Shown here: in pieces, positions 23,737 to 35,700 of the stretch
How positions within the stretch are numbered: position 1 is the stretch's first letter
How the letters are laid out: every line of letters begins with the position of its first letter
NCBI GenBank assembly: GCA_050084985.1
Contig: JBITNC010000001.1
Span: forward strand, 194,184,001 to 194,248,000
Length of the DNA: 64,000 nucleotides
Direction of reading: 5' to 3'
Origin: Nageia nagi
Lineage: Eukaryota; Pinophyta
Translations under genes and position numbers: made by a program
The notes under the pieces: model-generated
The model's database searches: none
Seen by the model: the letters and a program-made list of their open reading frames with translations, nothing else
What the model was told of the DNA's origin: nothing

Positions 23737-24631
23737 ATGGCCAATGAAGGAGGAACTAATTTGGAAAAGCAACTTGTTGATATCACCTCAATGTTATAGA
23801 AAATTTCTTTTCAATTTCAACAACAAAAAAATAAGAAGATTGAAGGTGAAACTAGTGAAGGTAAAAAAATGAGCAATGAGAATACAAATAGTTTCTTTCA
23901 AAATTCTCCTTTGAAGATTGAAGTTAAATTTGATTTGTGTACTTTTTATGGAGAAGTGAATGTTGAAAAATTAGATCATTGGATTAAGCAAATTGAAGTG
24001 TATTGTAGAGTACAAAGAATTATAAGAGATGAGGATAGGATTCAATTAGCAACTCTTAAGATGAGTGGAAATGCACTTATTTGATGGGAAAGTTGTATGC
24101 AAAGTGAACATGATTCACTTAAAGAATGTTGTATTTCTTGGATTCATTTTATACAATTACTTAGAGATCAATTTTATCCAAAAGTGATCATGGAATGGAA
24201 AAGCTTCTATTAAGGCAAAGGGTAAAGTGTGCAGGAATACACTATAGAGTTTAAAAAAAGGGCTAATATGCTAGGTATTTCTCTTAATTCCCAAGACACT
24301 CTTCTAAAGTATATTGGTGATTTGCACAATTATTTAAAGTATAATTTATTGATGTTTGATCCAACTAATTTGGATAAAGTTTATGTAGAAACCACATAAT
24401 TAGAAGAAAGAGAAAAATTTGTTAAGGAAGGGAAAAAGAAAAATGCTTCTAATCCTAACAGTTTTGAAAAGAATAATGAAAAAGGGAAGGAGAAAAAGAA
24501 AACTACATCTACTACACAAAAAGAGAAATCTAAAGATCTTTGTACTCATTGTAAAAAAAGAAGGTCATTTAGAGGCTAAGTGTTGGAAATTGCATCCTGA
24601 ATTACACCCTAAACCTAAAGGTCAAAAGAAA
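23737..24631 (+). pseudogene. Gypsy gag with CCHC zinc knuckle (broken)
   Basis: The frame starts at MANEGG and is broken by stops near 23797 and 24082. It contains FYGEVNVEKLDHWIKQIEVY, the start of the retrotransposon gag domain, and later a Lys-rich linker. The zinc knuckle CTHCKKEGHLEAKC (CX2CX4HX4C) is complete in residues, but an extra A in a run of seven at about 24550 puts its two halves in different frames. Gag would form the particle and bind RNA. The closest open pieces are 23869-24084 and 24419-24634. Confidence 0.85.
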
Positions 24632-24685
24632 TAAGCAAACACTATTGATAAAAAAATTGAAGATGTTTTTGATATAGATGAGAAA

Positions 24686-25080
24686 ATGGTATGTATGTTC
24701 TTGCATAATTCATCTAATGAAGATGAAGAAAAGAAGAAAATTGAATTTTTTCACATTAAGGTACAAGCTAAGAAAATAAGGATTGGTACATTGTTTGATC
24801 TTGGTTCACAAGCTAACCTAATTTTTGAGAAATATGTAAGATCACTTGCACTCACTACTCAACCACATCCACAGCCCTATCCATTGGGATGCAATCACAA
24901 AAATTACAAGTTAGAGGTAACTAGACAATGCAAATTAAAATTTGGAATTAATAGAGATTACATTGATGAGATTTTACTTGATGTTGTACCTTTGGATATT
25001 TGTGGGCTATGCTTGAAAGTCCTTATTTATGAGATATAGATGCTTTATTCTATATAAAGGAAAATAAATATAGAATCATA
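24686..25080 (+). pseudogene. Gypsy aspartic protease (broken)
   Basis: Open stretch 24686-25039 contains IGTLFDLGSQANLI, where the active-site D(S/T)G appears as DLG, followed by ALTTQPHPQPYPLG and ILLDVVPLDICG. This is the retropepsin of plant gypsy elements. The frame is lost just after VPLDICG. The changed active site and frameshift make it inactive. Confidence 0.8.
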
Positions 25081-25188
25081 AAATATGGAATTGAATACAT
25101 TCTTAGTGCTCATAAAAATAATAAAAAAAATATTTCTTTGATAATTATAGGACAAGCAAAGAGACTTGTTAATATAGGATAAATTTTT

Positions 25189-25322
25189 TCACTTGCAATG
25201 GTGAGATCTCAACATGAAGTGGAAATAATTAAGGCACTTGATGAATGTGAATCCCAATACAAAGATGATGTTAAAGAGGTAATTTATGAGTTTGAGGATT
25301 TATTTCAAATTCCTAAAGAACT
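25189..25322 (+). pseudogene. Gypsy pol segment upstream of RT, cut by nested element
   Basis: Encodes MVRSQHEVEIIKALDECES and ends FEDLFQIPKEL, the linker that leads into gypsy RT ('F.D.F..P.ELPP.R'). The next residues of the linker (PPKRDIQHEIQLHP) are found only at 34899 onward, on the other side of the nested element. Confidence 0.85.
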
Positions 25323-25963
25323 TGATGGAATTGGAGGTTTCCATAACCCAAGAACACTTGTAGGTTCTCCATCAAATATAAAAATCACACATCTAAAGTA
25401 AGAACTCAAACAATCACACAAGTGACACAGGATATATAGTGGTTTCTCTCTATGAGAGTACTCCATTTTGAGGTCTCCTTTTTCTATACTTTCAAAAATA
25501 TGTACACTTATGGATCTCAACCATGTCTCTCCATAGCATTAAGTATAGCTTGCATTCTTAAGAAATTACTAATTAAGATCTATACTAACATCCTTACAAC
25601 CATATTTCTCATTTTAATTCTAGTTAAAATTCTTCACAACATAAGCTCCTTTTATAGGATTCAAAACTAACCTCAGGTAGTTAACTAACCTAACCATAAA
25701 TTGTTAGTTAACACTGAGTTACTAATATAAAATTACATTCAATTGTGAGTGGATAACACTATTCAACCCAATAGATAATATATTATGTTGAGTGGATAAC
25801 ACTATTCCACCCACTTGATAATATTTTAATTTGAGTGGATAACACTATTCCACCCAATATGCATGAACCTCACTATCATCTAGTAAGCAACATTAGGTGA
25901 TTATTAATATGTATAAGCATATTAATTATTACAATACCCTAAATAATATTATTAGTTCTAACA
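25323..25963 (-). repeat. LTR, left (3' LTR of the nested element)
   Basis: Plus-strand ends TGATGGAATTGG and TTCTAACA. A 30-40-bp phrase GAGTGGATAACACTATTC(C/A)ACCC occurs three times inside. Aligns with copies at 30833-31255, 31330-31980 (inverted) and 34286-34893. Confidence 0.95.
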
Positions 25964-25980
25964 CTCCTCCTTAATTTTAT
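25964..25980 (-). other. Polypurine tract of the nested element
   Basis: Minus strand reads AAAATTAAGGAGGAG immediately before the LTR TGTTAG end, the expected plus-strand primer. Confidence 0.8.
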
Positions 25981-26386
25981 TTTGGAAATGAATAGAAAAA
26001 TAATGATTTTACATAGAGGGTTTACTAACGCTATAAAGTGTACATAAAGCCAAATAAGGCTTTACAATTTTTGAGAGATAGGAGACCTGTTCAAACTTTA
26101 TACAAAGGAGATAAGGTTAAAGATCCAAATGCTAAAAGTTAAGAAGTCTCAAAATTGTTGTTACAAGTAACCTACAATCTCAAGAGGAAACCTACAATCT
26201 ACAAGCAACTCATAAGCAAGATTAGTTAGAAGCATCATACATTCATTCATATCAATATAAATGAATCAAATCATACTATTCATATACTGATAAAAAATAA
26301 TGCATACAAATATGCTAAGGAATTATATCATCATCAACTATGATATATAACAATATCACATGTGTATACTATTTGTAATGAAATAT

Positions 26387-26872
26387 TGTGAATATCTAAA
26401 CTCCTTGTAAATTCAATTAATCACTTAAGGGTATGTAGATATCTTAAGAGATTAATAGAATTCTTTAATATGTAGACTTTGACTTTACCAAAGTGGTTAG
26501 TTGGTAGGTTGAAGTTTGGTGATACATTTAATGTAACCCTAACCTTACCCTTGGGTTAAAGGAAGGTTAGGGAGGTGCTCTAAAGCTATAAATAGAGGGC
26601 CTCTCCTCTTGTATCACATCTAAGTCTAGGAGTAAGATTACTCTACTTGGTTGTGTAGGAGAGAGAGCTAGAGAATAGTTGTAAGAGAGACATATCAAGA
26701 GAATAAGAGAACTAGTTGTGGATGTACTCCCAAGGAGGGAGGAACCACATTATATTGGTGTCATATTATATGAATGATGTTCTTAGAATTATAGATGTGT
26801 TATCTTGTGTACACTTGAGTTTCCTAGTCTAAGGTCCTAGAGGATTTGTTTAGATCTAGTTCAAATCCTTCA
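26387..26872 (+). repeat. Solo LTR of a copia-like family
   Basis: Begins near TGTGAATATC and ends AAATCCTTCA. It carries CTTGGGTTAAAGG about 40 bp before GCTATAAATAGAGGG, the same promoter layout as the LTRs at 46111-46600 and 49179-49672. No internal region or second copy adjoins it. The 5-bp flanks do not match clearly. Confidence 0.6.
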
Positions 26873-27587
26873 TATACAAAATGTATCACCATCAAAATAT
26901 CATAACATCAACATAGCATGATAACATAACATGATATTAACAATATCATATGTGCACAATAACAACATAAAATATATGTGCACAACATCAACAAGTGCAC
27001 TATCAACCAAGTGATATGCATCAAAATCATAAAAAAAATAGATTTTTGTTTTTATTTTTATCATTCTTTCTTTTGTATTTGCTTTATATGAGGTTGTCAT
27101 CATATTATAACCTGACATTTTCTCTCCCTTGATTATAACTTCATCAAACAAATACTCAAGTGAATATGTGATATTAACCATGCCACAAATAAATTCCAAC
27201 TTGAACAAACACTTAAGTCAAGATTTAAAGCCAAAAACATTAGTCATAGGCTATAAAATGCTATCTTAACTACCATATTAAAATGCATAAGGCCATAAGT
27301 TGCCATAAATAAACTTGATTTTACCAAGAGTGGGTCAAAATGCCACTACAAATAAGCTTAAATTTACCAAGAGTGAGTCAATAATTCATCTTAACCATGC
27401 TATTAGTTAAGATGTATGTGATGAAATTTGATAGCATTAATCCATCAACATGGATTCAAATTTCATCAAAAAAGTGCATGTTTGAAGAAGGATGAACCTT
27501 TGAAAAATACTCTAACAATATGTAATCAATCCATTGTCATGGATTTAACTTCCACCATGGAAGTATAAAAGGTATGGAAAATGGTGC

Positions 27588-27820
27588 CCTATAAGTTATC
27601 ACAGAGATGCTAAGCCAATACTTATATTCACCCATTCAATAAAAGATACTTGGTTTTGTGTTGTCCTATAAGTCATAACGAAGATGCTAAGCCAATACTT
27701 ATAGTCAACCACATAATAAAAAGATGCTTGGGTTTTGAGGTGCATTATAAGTCATCACAAAGATGCCAAGCCAATATTTATAGTCAACCATATGAAAAAA
27801 AAAGATTCTTGGATTTGTGT
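27588..27820. repeat. 77-bp tandem repeat, three units
   Basis: Units start at CCTATAAGTTATCAC (27588), CCTATAAGTCATAAC (27665) and CATTATAAGTCATCAC (27743), each with GATGC(T/C)AAGCCAATA. A single related unit occurs in the 3' spacer of the copia element near 50045, which links the two families. Confidence 0.85.
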
Positions 27821-29624
27821 AATAACAAAGTGGCATAAACTTCTTAAACATGGAAGTATAGTGGCATTAATCCATAAACATGGATAAACATCTCAAACAT
27901 GAAAGGATAAATAGAATTGGATTTTATACTCCTCCTTAAGAGTAACTTCATCAAAAATGGTAAATTACTAAACTCTACAAAGTAGAGAGGAGCATACATT
28001 TCCCAATGGTACTTGTACACTTCCTTTTCAAAGCAAGATTAATATTGCATTATTATCTTCAATAAATCTTATGGAGAAAGTTTACAAACTTTGCACTCCA
28101 ACAAGTATAATAAGATGTATAGAATTATAAAATCTATTAAAAAAAATGTGCACAACCAAATTTTTTTTATCCAACTTGAAAAAATAATGTGCATAATTAA
28201 TGAGGATATTTAAGTTTGAAGAAAGCTTACACAAGTATTTTACATTTCTTCAAATGATGTGCATGATAGTATTAGTTTTGAAAAGTTCAAAAACTTTCAT
28301 AGCAATAAATGTGTCGATATACATAAAAAACAAGTCATAGTTCGATGCACATTAAAATTTTTATGCAATATAAATCTATGCTTATTTGCAACCAAAGGAT
28401 AGTGCATAAAAAAATTACACAAATTTTTCAAAATGCATATCCACAATAAGAAAAAAAGCTAGTTAAAGCAACTTCCCTTTTTTCCTTTGTCATCATAAAA
28501 AATGAAATGAAAAACTTGCATTAAGCAAAACTTGGTTTATTTCTTCTGTTTGCATAAAACAAGAGTAAGATCACTTGATTAAGTCGCTCATAAAGGCAGG
28601 ATTACTTGGGGATCGCATCTTCATGCTTTTAGAAATAAGCAAGATCTAATTAAAGTGTTTGAAACACCATTGCAAAACATATGTGGAATAAAAGATTATG
28701 AATAGTAACATAACTTACCACATATCGTTGAAAGGTAATAAAGGGGAATTTTAAAATTGCTAAGGGGAATTAAAGTGGTAAAATAATTATACGTTAAAGT
28801 ATAATGGGTCCCACACTAGTGTAAAAAATAATCAAGATAGGGTTGCAACAACACCAATGCTCATTAATCCATGTAAGTGTTAAAGAAAGGAAAATAGTCT
28901 TAATTTTCTAAAATAATTAAGGAGAGAAAAAAATTAAGTCTTAGCACTCCTTAATAAGGTAGAGAAATTAATTAATGAACACTAGTATTAATTAATGACT
29001 CTCTTAAAAAATGGACCATCAATCACATAGTGTATACATTATTTTAATATCATTAAAAAAATGTAAAGTTCCCCAAATCAAAATCAACCACCAACTTTGG
29101 TAGGATGAGGAAAAAGAAAGGTGTATTAAAATAATGTAATGTTCCCTTTCACAAAAAAGGCCACAAACTTTGGTAGGGAGAAGGAAAAAAATGATATGAC
29201 TTTAGGATAATAAGTCCATCATATCAAAAAATATATTTATTTAATTGTGAAGCCATTCTTACAAAAATTAATTTCTTAAGCATTAAAAAAATGGCATATG
29301 TCAACCAAAAAATATAATAATACCTCTTCATCTCTCATTAAAAAATGCTCCACTTGGAAAAGTAAAAAAAATATTATTTTCCAAATTTAATAAATAGTAA
29401 TAAAGAGTTAATATTAAATTTTTATGTTGTGTTGCTAGAGTAGAGGAGAAGGGTTTGAGAGGAGAGGCCATGAAGAGCAGAGGTTGTGCGCTAAAAGGGA
29501 GAGAGCAAGAGAGGGTTGAGCTGTACGATGAGCATGGAAGAAAAGAGGGGTTTTAAAGGCCAAAGGAGGGCAACATCCAAAGAGAAAGGAAGTGGCCTCC
29601 CAAGTTGGGCCAAACTTGACCTAC

Positions 29625-29955
29625 ACTAAGTTGATGTCTCCCCAAAGGGTTGCTTTACCTATGTTAGGATGACATCTCCCAAAGGGGCATGTGACCTATG
29701 CTAGGTTGGCATCACCCCAAAGGGCATGCAACTTACACCAAGTTGACACCTCCCAAAGGTGGCATGTGACCTATGCTAGGTTAGTGCCACCAAAAGGGAC
29801 ACGTGACTTGCACTAGGTTGATGCCACACCAAAGGGGTGCACAACCTACACTAGGCCATTGCCACCCCAAAGGGGGTGTATGACTTGCGCCAGGCTGCCA
29901 CCACCCTAAAGGGGGTGCGCAACCTTCGCCATGTTGTTGCCACCCAAAAGGGTTT
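29625..29955. repeat. 38-bp GC-rich minisatellite, about nine units
   Basis: The block CCCCAAAGGG(G)GCATG, followed by ACCTA(T/C)(G/A)CTAGGTTG and CCACC, recurs at about 29640, 29678, 29716, 29752, 29789, 29828, 29865, 29904 and 29943. It is far more GC-rich than its surroundings. A related array with the same period lies at 32930-33060 in the inverted arm. Confidence 0.9.
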
Positions 29956-30018
29956 AATTTTTTTTTTGTTTATAATTTTTTTTAAGATATATACAACAAA
30001 TAAATTAAATACATATTG

Positions 30019-30080
<62 letters not shown>
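30019..30080. repeat. (AT)n microsatellite
   Basis: About 30 perfect AT dinucleotides between the minisatellite and the element leader. Confidence 0.95.
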
Positions 30081-30083
<3 letters not shown>

Positions 30084-30832
30084 TTCTTAGTTTGTAAAAA
30101 AGATTACAAAAAAAAATTCTATAAAAAAATTTTATTATTGCAAAATAAATTTACAAAACAAAGGGTAACTCTTCCTTTTTTTTTTAAAAAAAATGGCATG
30201 GCTTTTACATAAAACATGTTTACAACTTATTAGTTGTAAAATTTGCTTACAAAAAAAAATACTTACACATCTGTAATTTCTAAACACATGTATACTCCCA
30301 TTTTGCAATATAAGAATGCAACAATCGAGAGAATTTCGCATAGTTTTTTTAATCTTTAAATCTAACAAAATAGATTTAAATATGCAAAAAAAGATTAGAT
30401 ATACTAAATTTTTGTATATCTTAAAAATCTAACCTTAAAAATGTTAGATAAATTCTACTAACATGTGACTAACATAGAAACTATTAGATCTTATCCATAA
30501 CATGATCTTAAACATGTTAGTCTCAAAATTGTAAGATGTGCAATCTAACTATATAACATATGTTAGATTTAGCAAAAAATACTACTAACATGTCACTAAG
30601 AAAATAATTTTATCTTAAATTTGAGCCCATTTTTCTCAAAACAAATCATGTTAGTATAAACATCAAACTTTCAATTTCAAAATAAGAAATTGAAATGAAC
30701 TAACCATTGAAGTTTGAAAAAGAATGAAACAAGATTATAAGATAGGTATACCTTCAATTTGGAGGAAAGTTACCTTAAAATTACCATGTAGAAATTTGAG
30801 GGAGATCACCATAAGGAGGCTGTAATACCACT

Positions 30833-31255
30833 TGATGGAATTGGAGGATTCTATAACCCAAGAACACTTGTAGGTTCTCCATCAAATATAGCAATCACAC
30901 ATCTAAATTGAGAACTCAAATAATCACATAAGTGAAATAGGATATATAGTGGTTTATCTCTATGAGAGTACTCTCCTTTAAGGTCTTATTTTTCTATACT
31001 CTCAAAAATATGTACACTCATGGATCTCAACCATGTCTCTTCATAGCATCAAGCATAGCTTGCATGCTTAAGACCTTACTAACTAAGATCTATACTAACA
31101 TCCTTACAACCATATTTCTCATTCTAATTTTATTTATAATTTTTCACAACATGAGCTCTTTTTATAGGACTCAAAACTAACCTCAAGTAGTTAACTAACC
31201 TAACCATAAATGGTTAGTTAAGCCTGATTTACTAATATAAAATTACATTCAATTT
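30833..31255 (-). repeat. Truncated internal LTR copy with primer-binding site
   Basis: Matches the first 420 bp (plus-strand view) of the 25323 LTR, then stops at ATTACATTCAATT. On the minus strand it is followed by AGTGGTATTACAGCCTCC (30832-30815), a mutated initiator-Met primer-binding site, and a leader that matches the inverted arm. Confidence 0.85.
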
Positions 31256-31329
31256 TGAAGAAAATTACATCAAAATTACCATGTAGACATTTGAGGGAGA
31301 TCACCATAAGGAGACTCTGATACCAATTA
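31256..31329 (-). other. Second minus-strand primer-binding site and leader piece
   Basis: Minus strand reads TAATTGGTATCAGAGTCTCC followed by about 55 bp of the same leader as at 30770-30815. It abuts the plus-orientation LTR on one side and the truncated minus LTR on the other. Confidence 0.8.
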
Positions 31330-31980
31330 TGTTAGATCTAATAATGTTATTTAGGGTATTGTATTAATTAATATACTAATGTTGGTTATTAGGTGATAAT
31401 GAAGTTCATGCATAGTGGATGGAATAGTTTTATCTACTCAACTTAAAATATTATCTAGTGGGTAGAATAGTGTTATCCACTCAACATAAAATATTATGTA
31501 GTGGGTAGAATAGTGTTATATACTCAACATAAACTATTATTTAGTAGGTGCAATAGTGTTCTCCACTTACAATTAAATAATGAAAGTATTAGTAACTCAG
31601 GGTTAACTAACCATTTATGGTTAGGTTAGATAACTACCTGAGGTTAGTTATGATTCTTATAAAAGGAGCTCATGTTGTGAAAAATTGTAACGAAAACATG
31701 TATTGTAAGGATTTTAGTATAGATATTAGTTACTAAGGATTAAGCATTCAAGCTATGCTTGATGCTATAGAGAGACATGGTTGATATCCATGAGTGTACA
31801 TATTGTTTGAGAGTATAGAGAAAAAGAGACCTTAAAGTGGAGTACTCTTGTAGAGAGGAACTACTATATATCTTGTGTCACTTATGTGATTGTTTGAGTT
31901 CTTAGTTTAGATGTGTGATTGCTATATTTGATAGAGAACCTAGAAGTGTTCTTAGGTTATGAAATCCTCCAATTCCATCA
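31330..31980 (+). repeat. Full internal LTR in plus orientation
   Basis: Starts TGTTAGATCTAATAATG and ends AATTCCATCA; TATAAAAG lies at 31658-31665. Inverted relative to the other three copies. Confidence 0.95.
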
Positions 31981-34285
31981 AGTGGTATCCGAGCCTCCTT
32001 GTGAGATCTCTTCCAAACTTCAATTTGAAATTTGAGGTAAATCACCTCAAATTAAGGTACATCTATACTCTTATCTTGTTTCAAGTTTTATTTGAAACTT
32101 AAATGATTAGACTATTTCAATTTCTTATTTTGAAGTTGAATTTTGATGTTTATACTAACATGCTTTATTTTGAGAAAATGGGCTCAAATTTAAGTTAAAA
32201 GTTTACCTTAGTTACATGTTAGTAATTTGTTAAATCTAACATTTTTTATGGTTAGATTGCAAATCTATTGATTTGAAGACTAACATGATTACACTCATTT
32301 ATTGTATAATATCTAACATTTTCTATGTTAATCTCATGTTAGTAGAATTAGATCTAACAATTTTATGATTAGATTATAATATATTGAAAAATTAGGTTAT
32401 CTAAGTTTTTTTGTACATAGTTAAATCTAATTAAAGAAAAAAAAAAGATTTGAAAAACTATGCTAAAACTCCTTTTGTAGTTGTATACTATGATTTATAC
32501 ACAGATTTACATTTTGCCTATTTTGCATTATATTTGTTTATAAATAGTTCAAAATTTTGTGATATATTTACTACAAAAAAAATCATAAATACAAGATTTT
32601 ACTATAGTATACAACTATAAAACTTGAAGGGTAATTATTATGGAGGTTTGTATATACTTTATATATACACAAATTTAAGTTTTATTTTTTGCCCTTTTTT
32701 TGAAACTAAAAAAAGAGGAAAGCCCATTTGAAGTTTTCTATTGCTACACATAATTTAAAAAAAAAATTATGTTTTAATATTTTTTTTAAAACACAATATG
32801 TACAAAATTATTTTTTATTCTATAATAATAAAAAAATACTTAGATTTTAAATAAGTTTAAAGTTTTTTTATATATTTAAGTGTTTATTTTTATTTAAATA
32901 TATTCTTTATGGCTTAGAAGAGGCATGACTACCACGAGGGGCTACCACCTCCCAAAGGAGGCATGGCTACCAAGTGGGGCCACCCCTCCCAGAGGAGGCA
33001 TGATTGTCATGAGGGGCCACATCCTCCCAGGGGAGCAGCATCACCCATGAAGGTTTGTTGCCACCCCTTCTCTAGATGAACCACCTCTTTAAAGGCCTCA
33101 ACTCCTCACCCACTATTCAATGCAAACCCCACCACCTCTCTATCTCTCTTAACTCATGGCCATCTCCCACCACCTAGCCGCCTCTTCCTCCAATACTACC
33201 CTTTGCATTACCCTAATCAACACCTACACATGGCACTTCAAACCCTCTTTTGAGGTGTGCATTCCAAGCCTTGCACTTTATGAAGCAAAATACCCTTTAT
33301 TTTTCCCCAACTTGCTCTTGCCCTCTTGCTTGCGGTGGCTTCCTTCTCTTCCTCACTTCCTTTTCCCACCACTACCAAGCTATAAGTCTGCAAAAGTATT
33401 TTTTAAATCAAAGGGAGGCCTTAAGGTCTTGCATGTCATGCAAGCCTTTACCATTTACTTACATTTGGTCCTTCAATATTTTTTATTGCTTCAAGCATTA
33501 ATTGTTTTTGAGTTGTGTACTATATTAAAGTAGAGGCTTTCAATAAAATAATTTTTAATACCCCCCACTTACTATAAAGAGAAATACATATAAACATTAT
33601 ATTAATGCTTGATGAATTATTTTTGGAGAAATGTATGCTTGGCTTCCAAATTAAAAATTATATTTTTTTCTCTCATTCTTGCCAAAGTTGGTGGCTGATT
33701 TTTTTACTTTACCTCTTATTTTCTTATTAGCAGCCATTACTTGCATTTTTTAATACAAGTGGTGCCAAAAGTGGGTAATACAAAATTGCCAAGTCACCAA
33801 ATAGTTGGTGAAGAATTGACTTGAGGGACATTAAAATATTTAATGGAGACATTAAAATAATGGAAATGTTGTACTAGAGATTAATAACTTAAGTTGTTAT
33901 GTGGTATCCTATGCTAACAACATAGTGGGTATTGCCTTATACTTTTAAAAGGATAATATAATGCACTCAAGTGGATCAAATTATATATATATTTTCCTTG
34001 ACCACTTTAAAATCACCTAAGTAAGTGCACTTTTTAATCCCACTTTATAACCTTTTAAGAGTATATGGCACTTTTTTTAGCACCTATGAATTTGTTTGAA
34101 GAGGCATGAGGCCTTCAATGTAAATTATTTACATTTTTATAGGTATTATTATTATTATTGCAACCATTTTTAATTAAGTTATTTTTTTTTTTATCAATGC
34201 AACAAGTTTTGCAAGTATAACATTTCTTTTACAAATTTTTGCACATATTTAGTAATGCAATTTTTTCTTATATCATTTTTCATGA
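31981..34285 (+). other. Plus-orientation leader and interior of the nested LTR family
   Basis: AGTGGTATCCGAGCCTCC (31981-31998) is a primer-binding site after the LTR. The next 500 bp are a diverged inverted copy of 30370-30830. A 37-38-bp GC-rich repeat lies at 32930-33060 (CCCAAAGG, CCCAGAGG, CCCAGGGG at 32951, 32988, 33026). A pyrimidine-rich stretch at 33060-33400 contains a 125-codon ORF (33156-33533) that I regard as chance. CCAAAGTTGGTGGCTGATTT near 33680 matches minus-strand sequence near 29090. The segment ends abruptly at a minus-orientation LTR. Confidence 0.7.
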
Positions 34286-34893
34286 TGATTGGAATTGGAG
34301 GATTTTATAACCCAAGAACACTTATACGTTCTCCATCAAATATAGCAATCATACATCTAAACTAAGAACTCAAACAATCATATAAGTGACACAGGATATA
34401 TAATGGTTCCTCTCTACAAAAGTACTCCACTTTAAGGTCTCTTTTTTCTACACTCTCAAAAATATGTACACTCATGGATCTCAACCATATCTCTCCATAG
34501 CATCAAGCATAGCTTGCATGCTTAAGACCTTACTAACTAAGATCTATACTGACATCCTTACAACATATTTCTCATTCAAATTCTACTTACAATTCTTCAT
34601 AACATGAGCTTCTTTTATAGGACTCAAAACTAACCTAACCATAAATGGTTAGTTAACACTGAGTTACAAATATAAAATTACATTCAATTGTGAGTGGATA
34701 ACACTATTCCACCGATTAGATAATATTTTATATTGAGTGGATAACACTATTCCACCCACTTGATAATATTTTAAGTTGAGTGGATAACACTATTCCACCC
34801 ATTATGCATGAACCTTACTATCACCTAGTCAGAAACATTAGGTGATTATTGATATTCAGAAGCATATTAATTATTACAATACCCTAAATAACA
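34286..34893 (-). repeat. LTR, right (outer LTR of the nested element)
   Basis: Same family as the 25323 LTR but 15 bp shorter at its TG end, consistent with a deletion between two TGTT repeats. No primer-binding site follows it on the minus strand, unlike an ordinary 5' LTR. Confidence 0.85.
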
Positions 34894-34898
34894 TAACT

Positions 34899-35700
34899 TC
34901 CACCTAAAAGAGATATACAACATGAGATTCAATTACATCCTAATGTTGCACTTCCTAATATTGGTTTGTATAGACATTCTTTTATAGAAAATGAAGAAAT
35001 TAAGAAACAAGTTAAGGAATTGCTAGATCAAAGATTCATTAGACCAATCACATCTCCATGTGGTTCTCCTATTGTTATAATTATAAAAAAAGAAGGTACT
35101 TGGCATATGTGTGTGGATTACAGAGAATTGAACAAAATCATAGTTAAAAATTGATATCAATTGCCATGTATTGATGACTCAATAAACCAATTGCAAAAAG
35201 ATAGGTTCTTTATAAAACTTGATTTAAGGAGTAGTTATCATCAAGTACATGTTAAAGAAGAGTATGTTTGGAAAATTGCTTTTAAAGCTAGGCAAGGATT
35301 GTTTAAATTGTTTGGTTTATGCAATGCTCCTCCTACTTTTATGAGAGTTATGAATGAGGTTTTGAGGCCTTTTATTGATGATTTTGTTATTGTATATCTT
35401 GATGATATTATTATTTATAAAAATGATTGGGATGATCATAAGCTGCATATTTGTAAAGTTTTTGAAGTGATAAGGGAAGTTAAAATCTATTTGAATATGT
35501 CTAAGCATGATTTTATTAGAAAATGTTTAATATGTCTTGGTCACATTGTAGGTAAAGGTTAATTGAGGATAGATCCTGTCAAAGTTGAGGCTATGTTGAA
35601 ATGGCCTACTCCCACTAATGTGACTAAAACTAGGAGTTTTCTTGGAGCTGTACAATATTTATAAAAATTTATTACTAACTTTTCTTATATGGATTCTCCA
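34899..35700 (+). pseudogene. Gypsy reverse transcriptase (broken)
   Basis: Pol resumes with PPKRDIQHEIQLHP. Motifs in order: LLDQRFIRPITSPCGSPIV, WHMCVDYRELNKI, FFIKLDLRSSYHQV (catalytic Asp), LFGLCNAPPTFMRVMN and VYLDDIIIY, where the YLDD active site is intact (about 35393-35420). Stops interrupt the frame after NKIIVKN (35152), near 35560 and at 35662. This is a typical plant Ty3/gypsy RT. Confidence 0.95.

Larger units (their letters stand above)
25323..34893 (-). mobile_element. Nested non-coding LTR retrotransposon with internal inverted repeat
   Basis: Bounded by LTR copies in the same (minus) orientation at 25323-25963 and 34286-34893 and flanked by near-identical 5-bp repeats (GAACT, 25318-25322; TAACT, 34894-34898). 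The left LTR has a polypurine tract next to it in the minus sense. The interior has no gag-pol. Instead it holds a further partial LTR (minus), a full LTR (plus), leader segments on both strands, a nested solo LTR and minisatellites. The element sits inside the pol gene of the gypsy element, so it inserted later. Confidence 0.85.

Noticed and set aside
33156-33533. 125-codon plus-strand ORF with hydrophobic composition
   Set aside because: It lies in the pyrimidine-rich leader of an LTR element, overlaps a second ORF in another frame and has no family resemblance; length follows from base composition.
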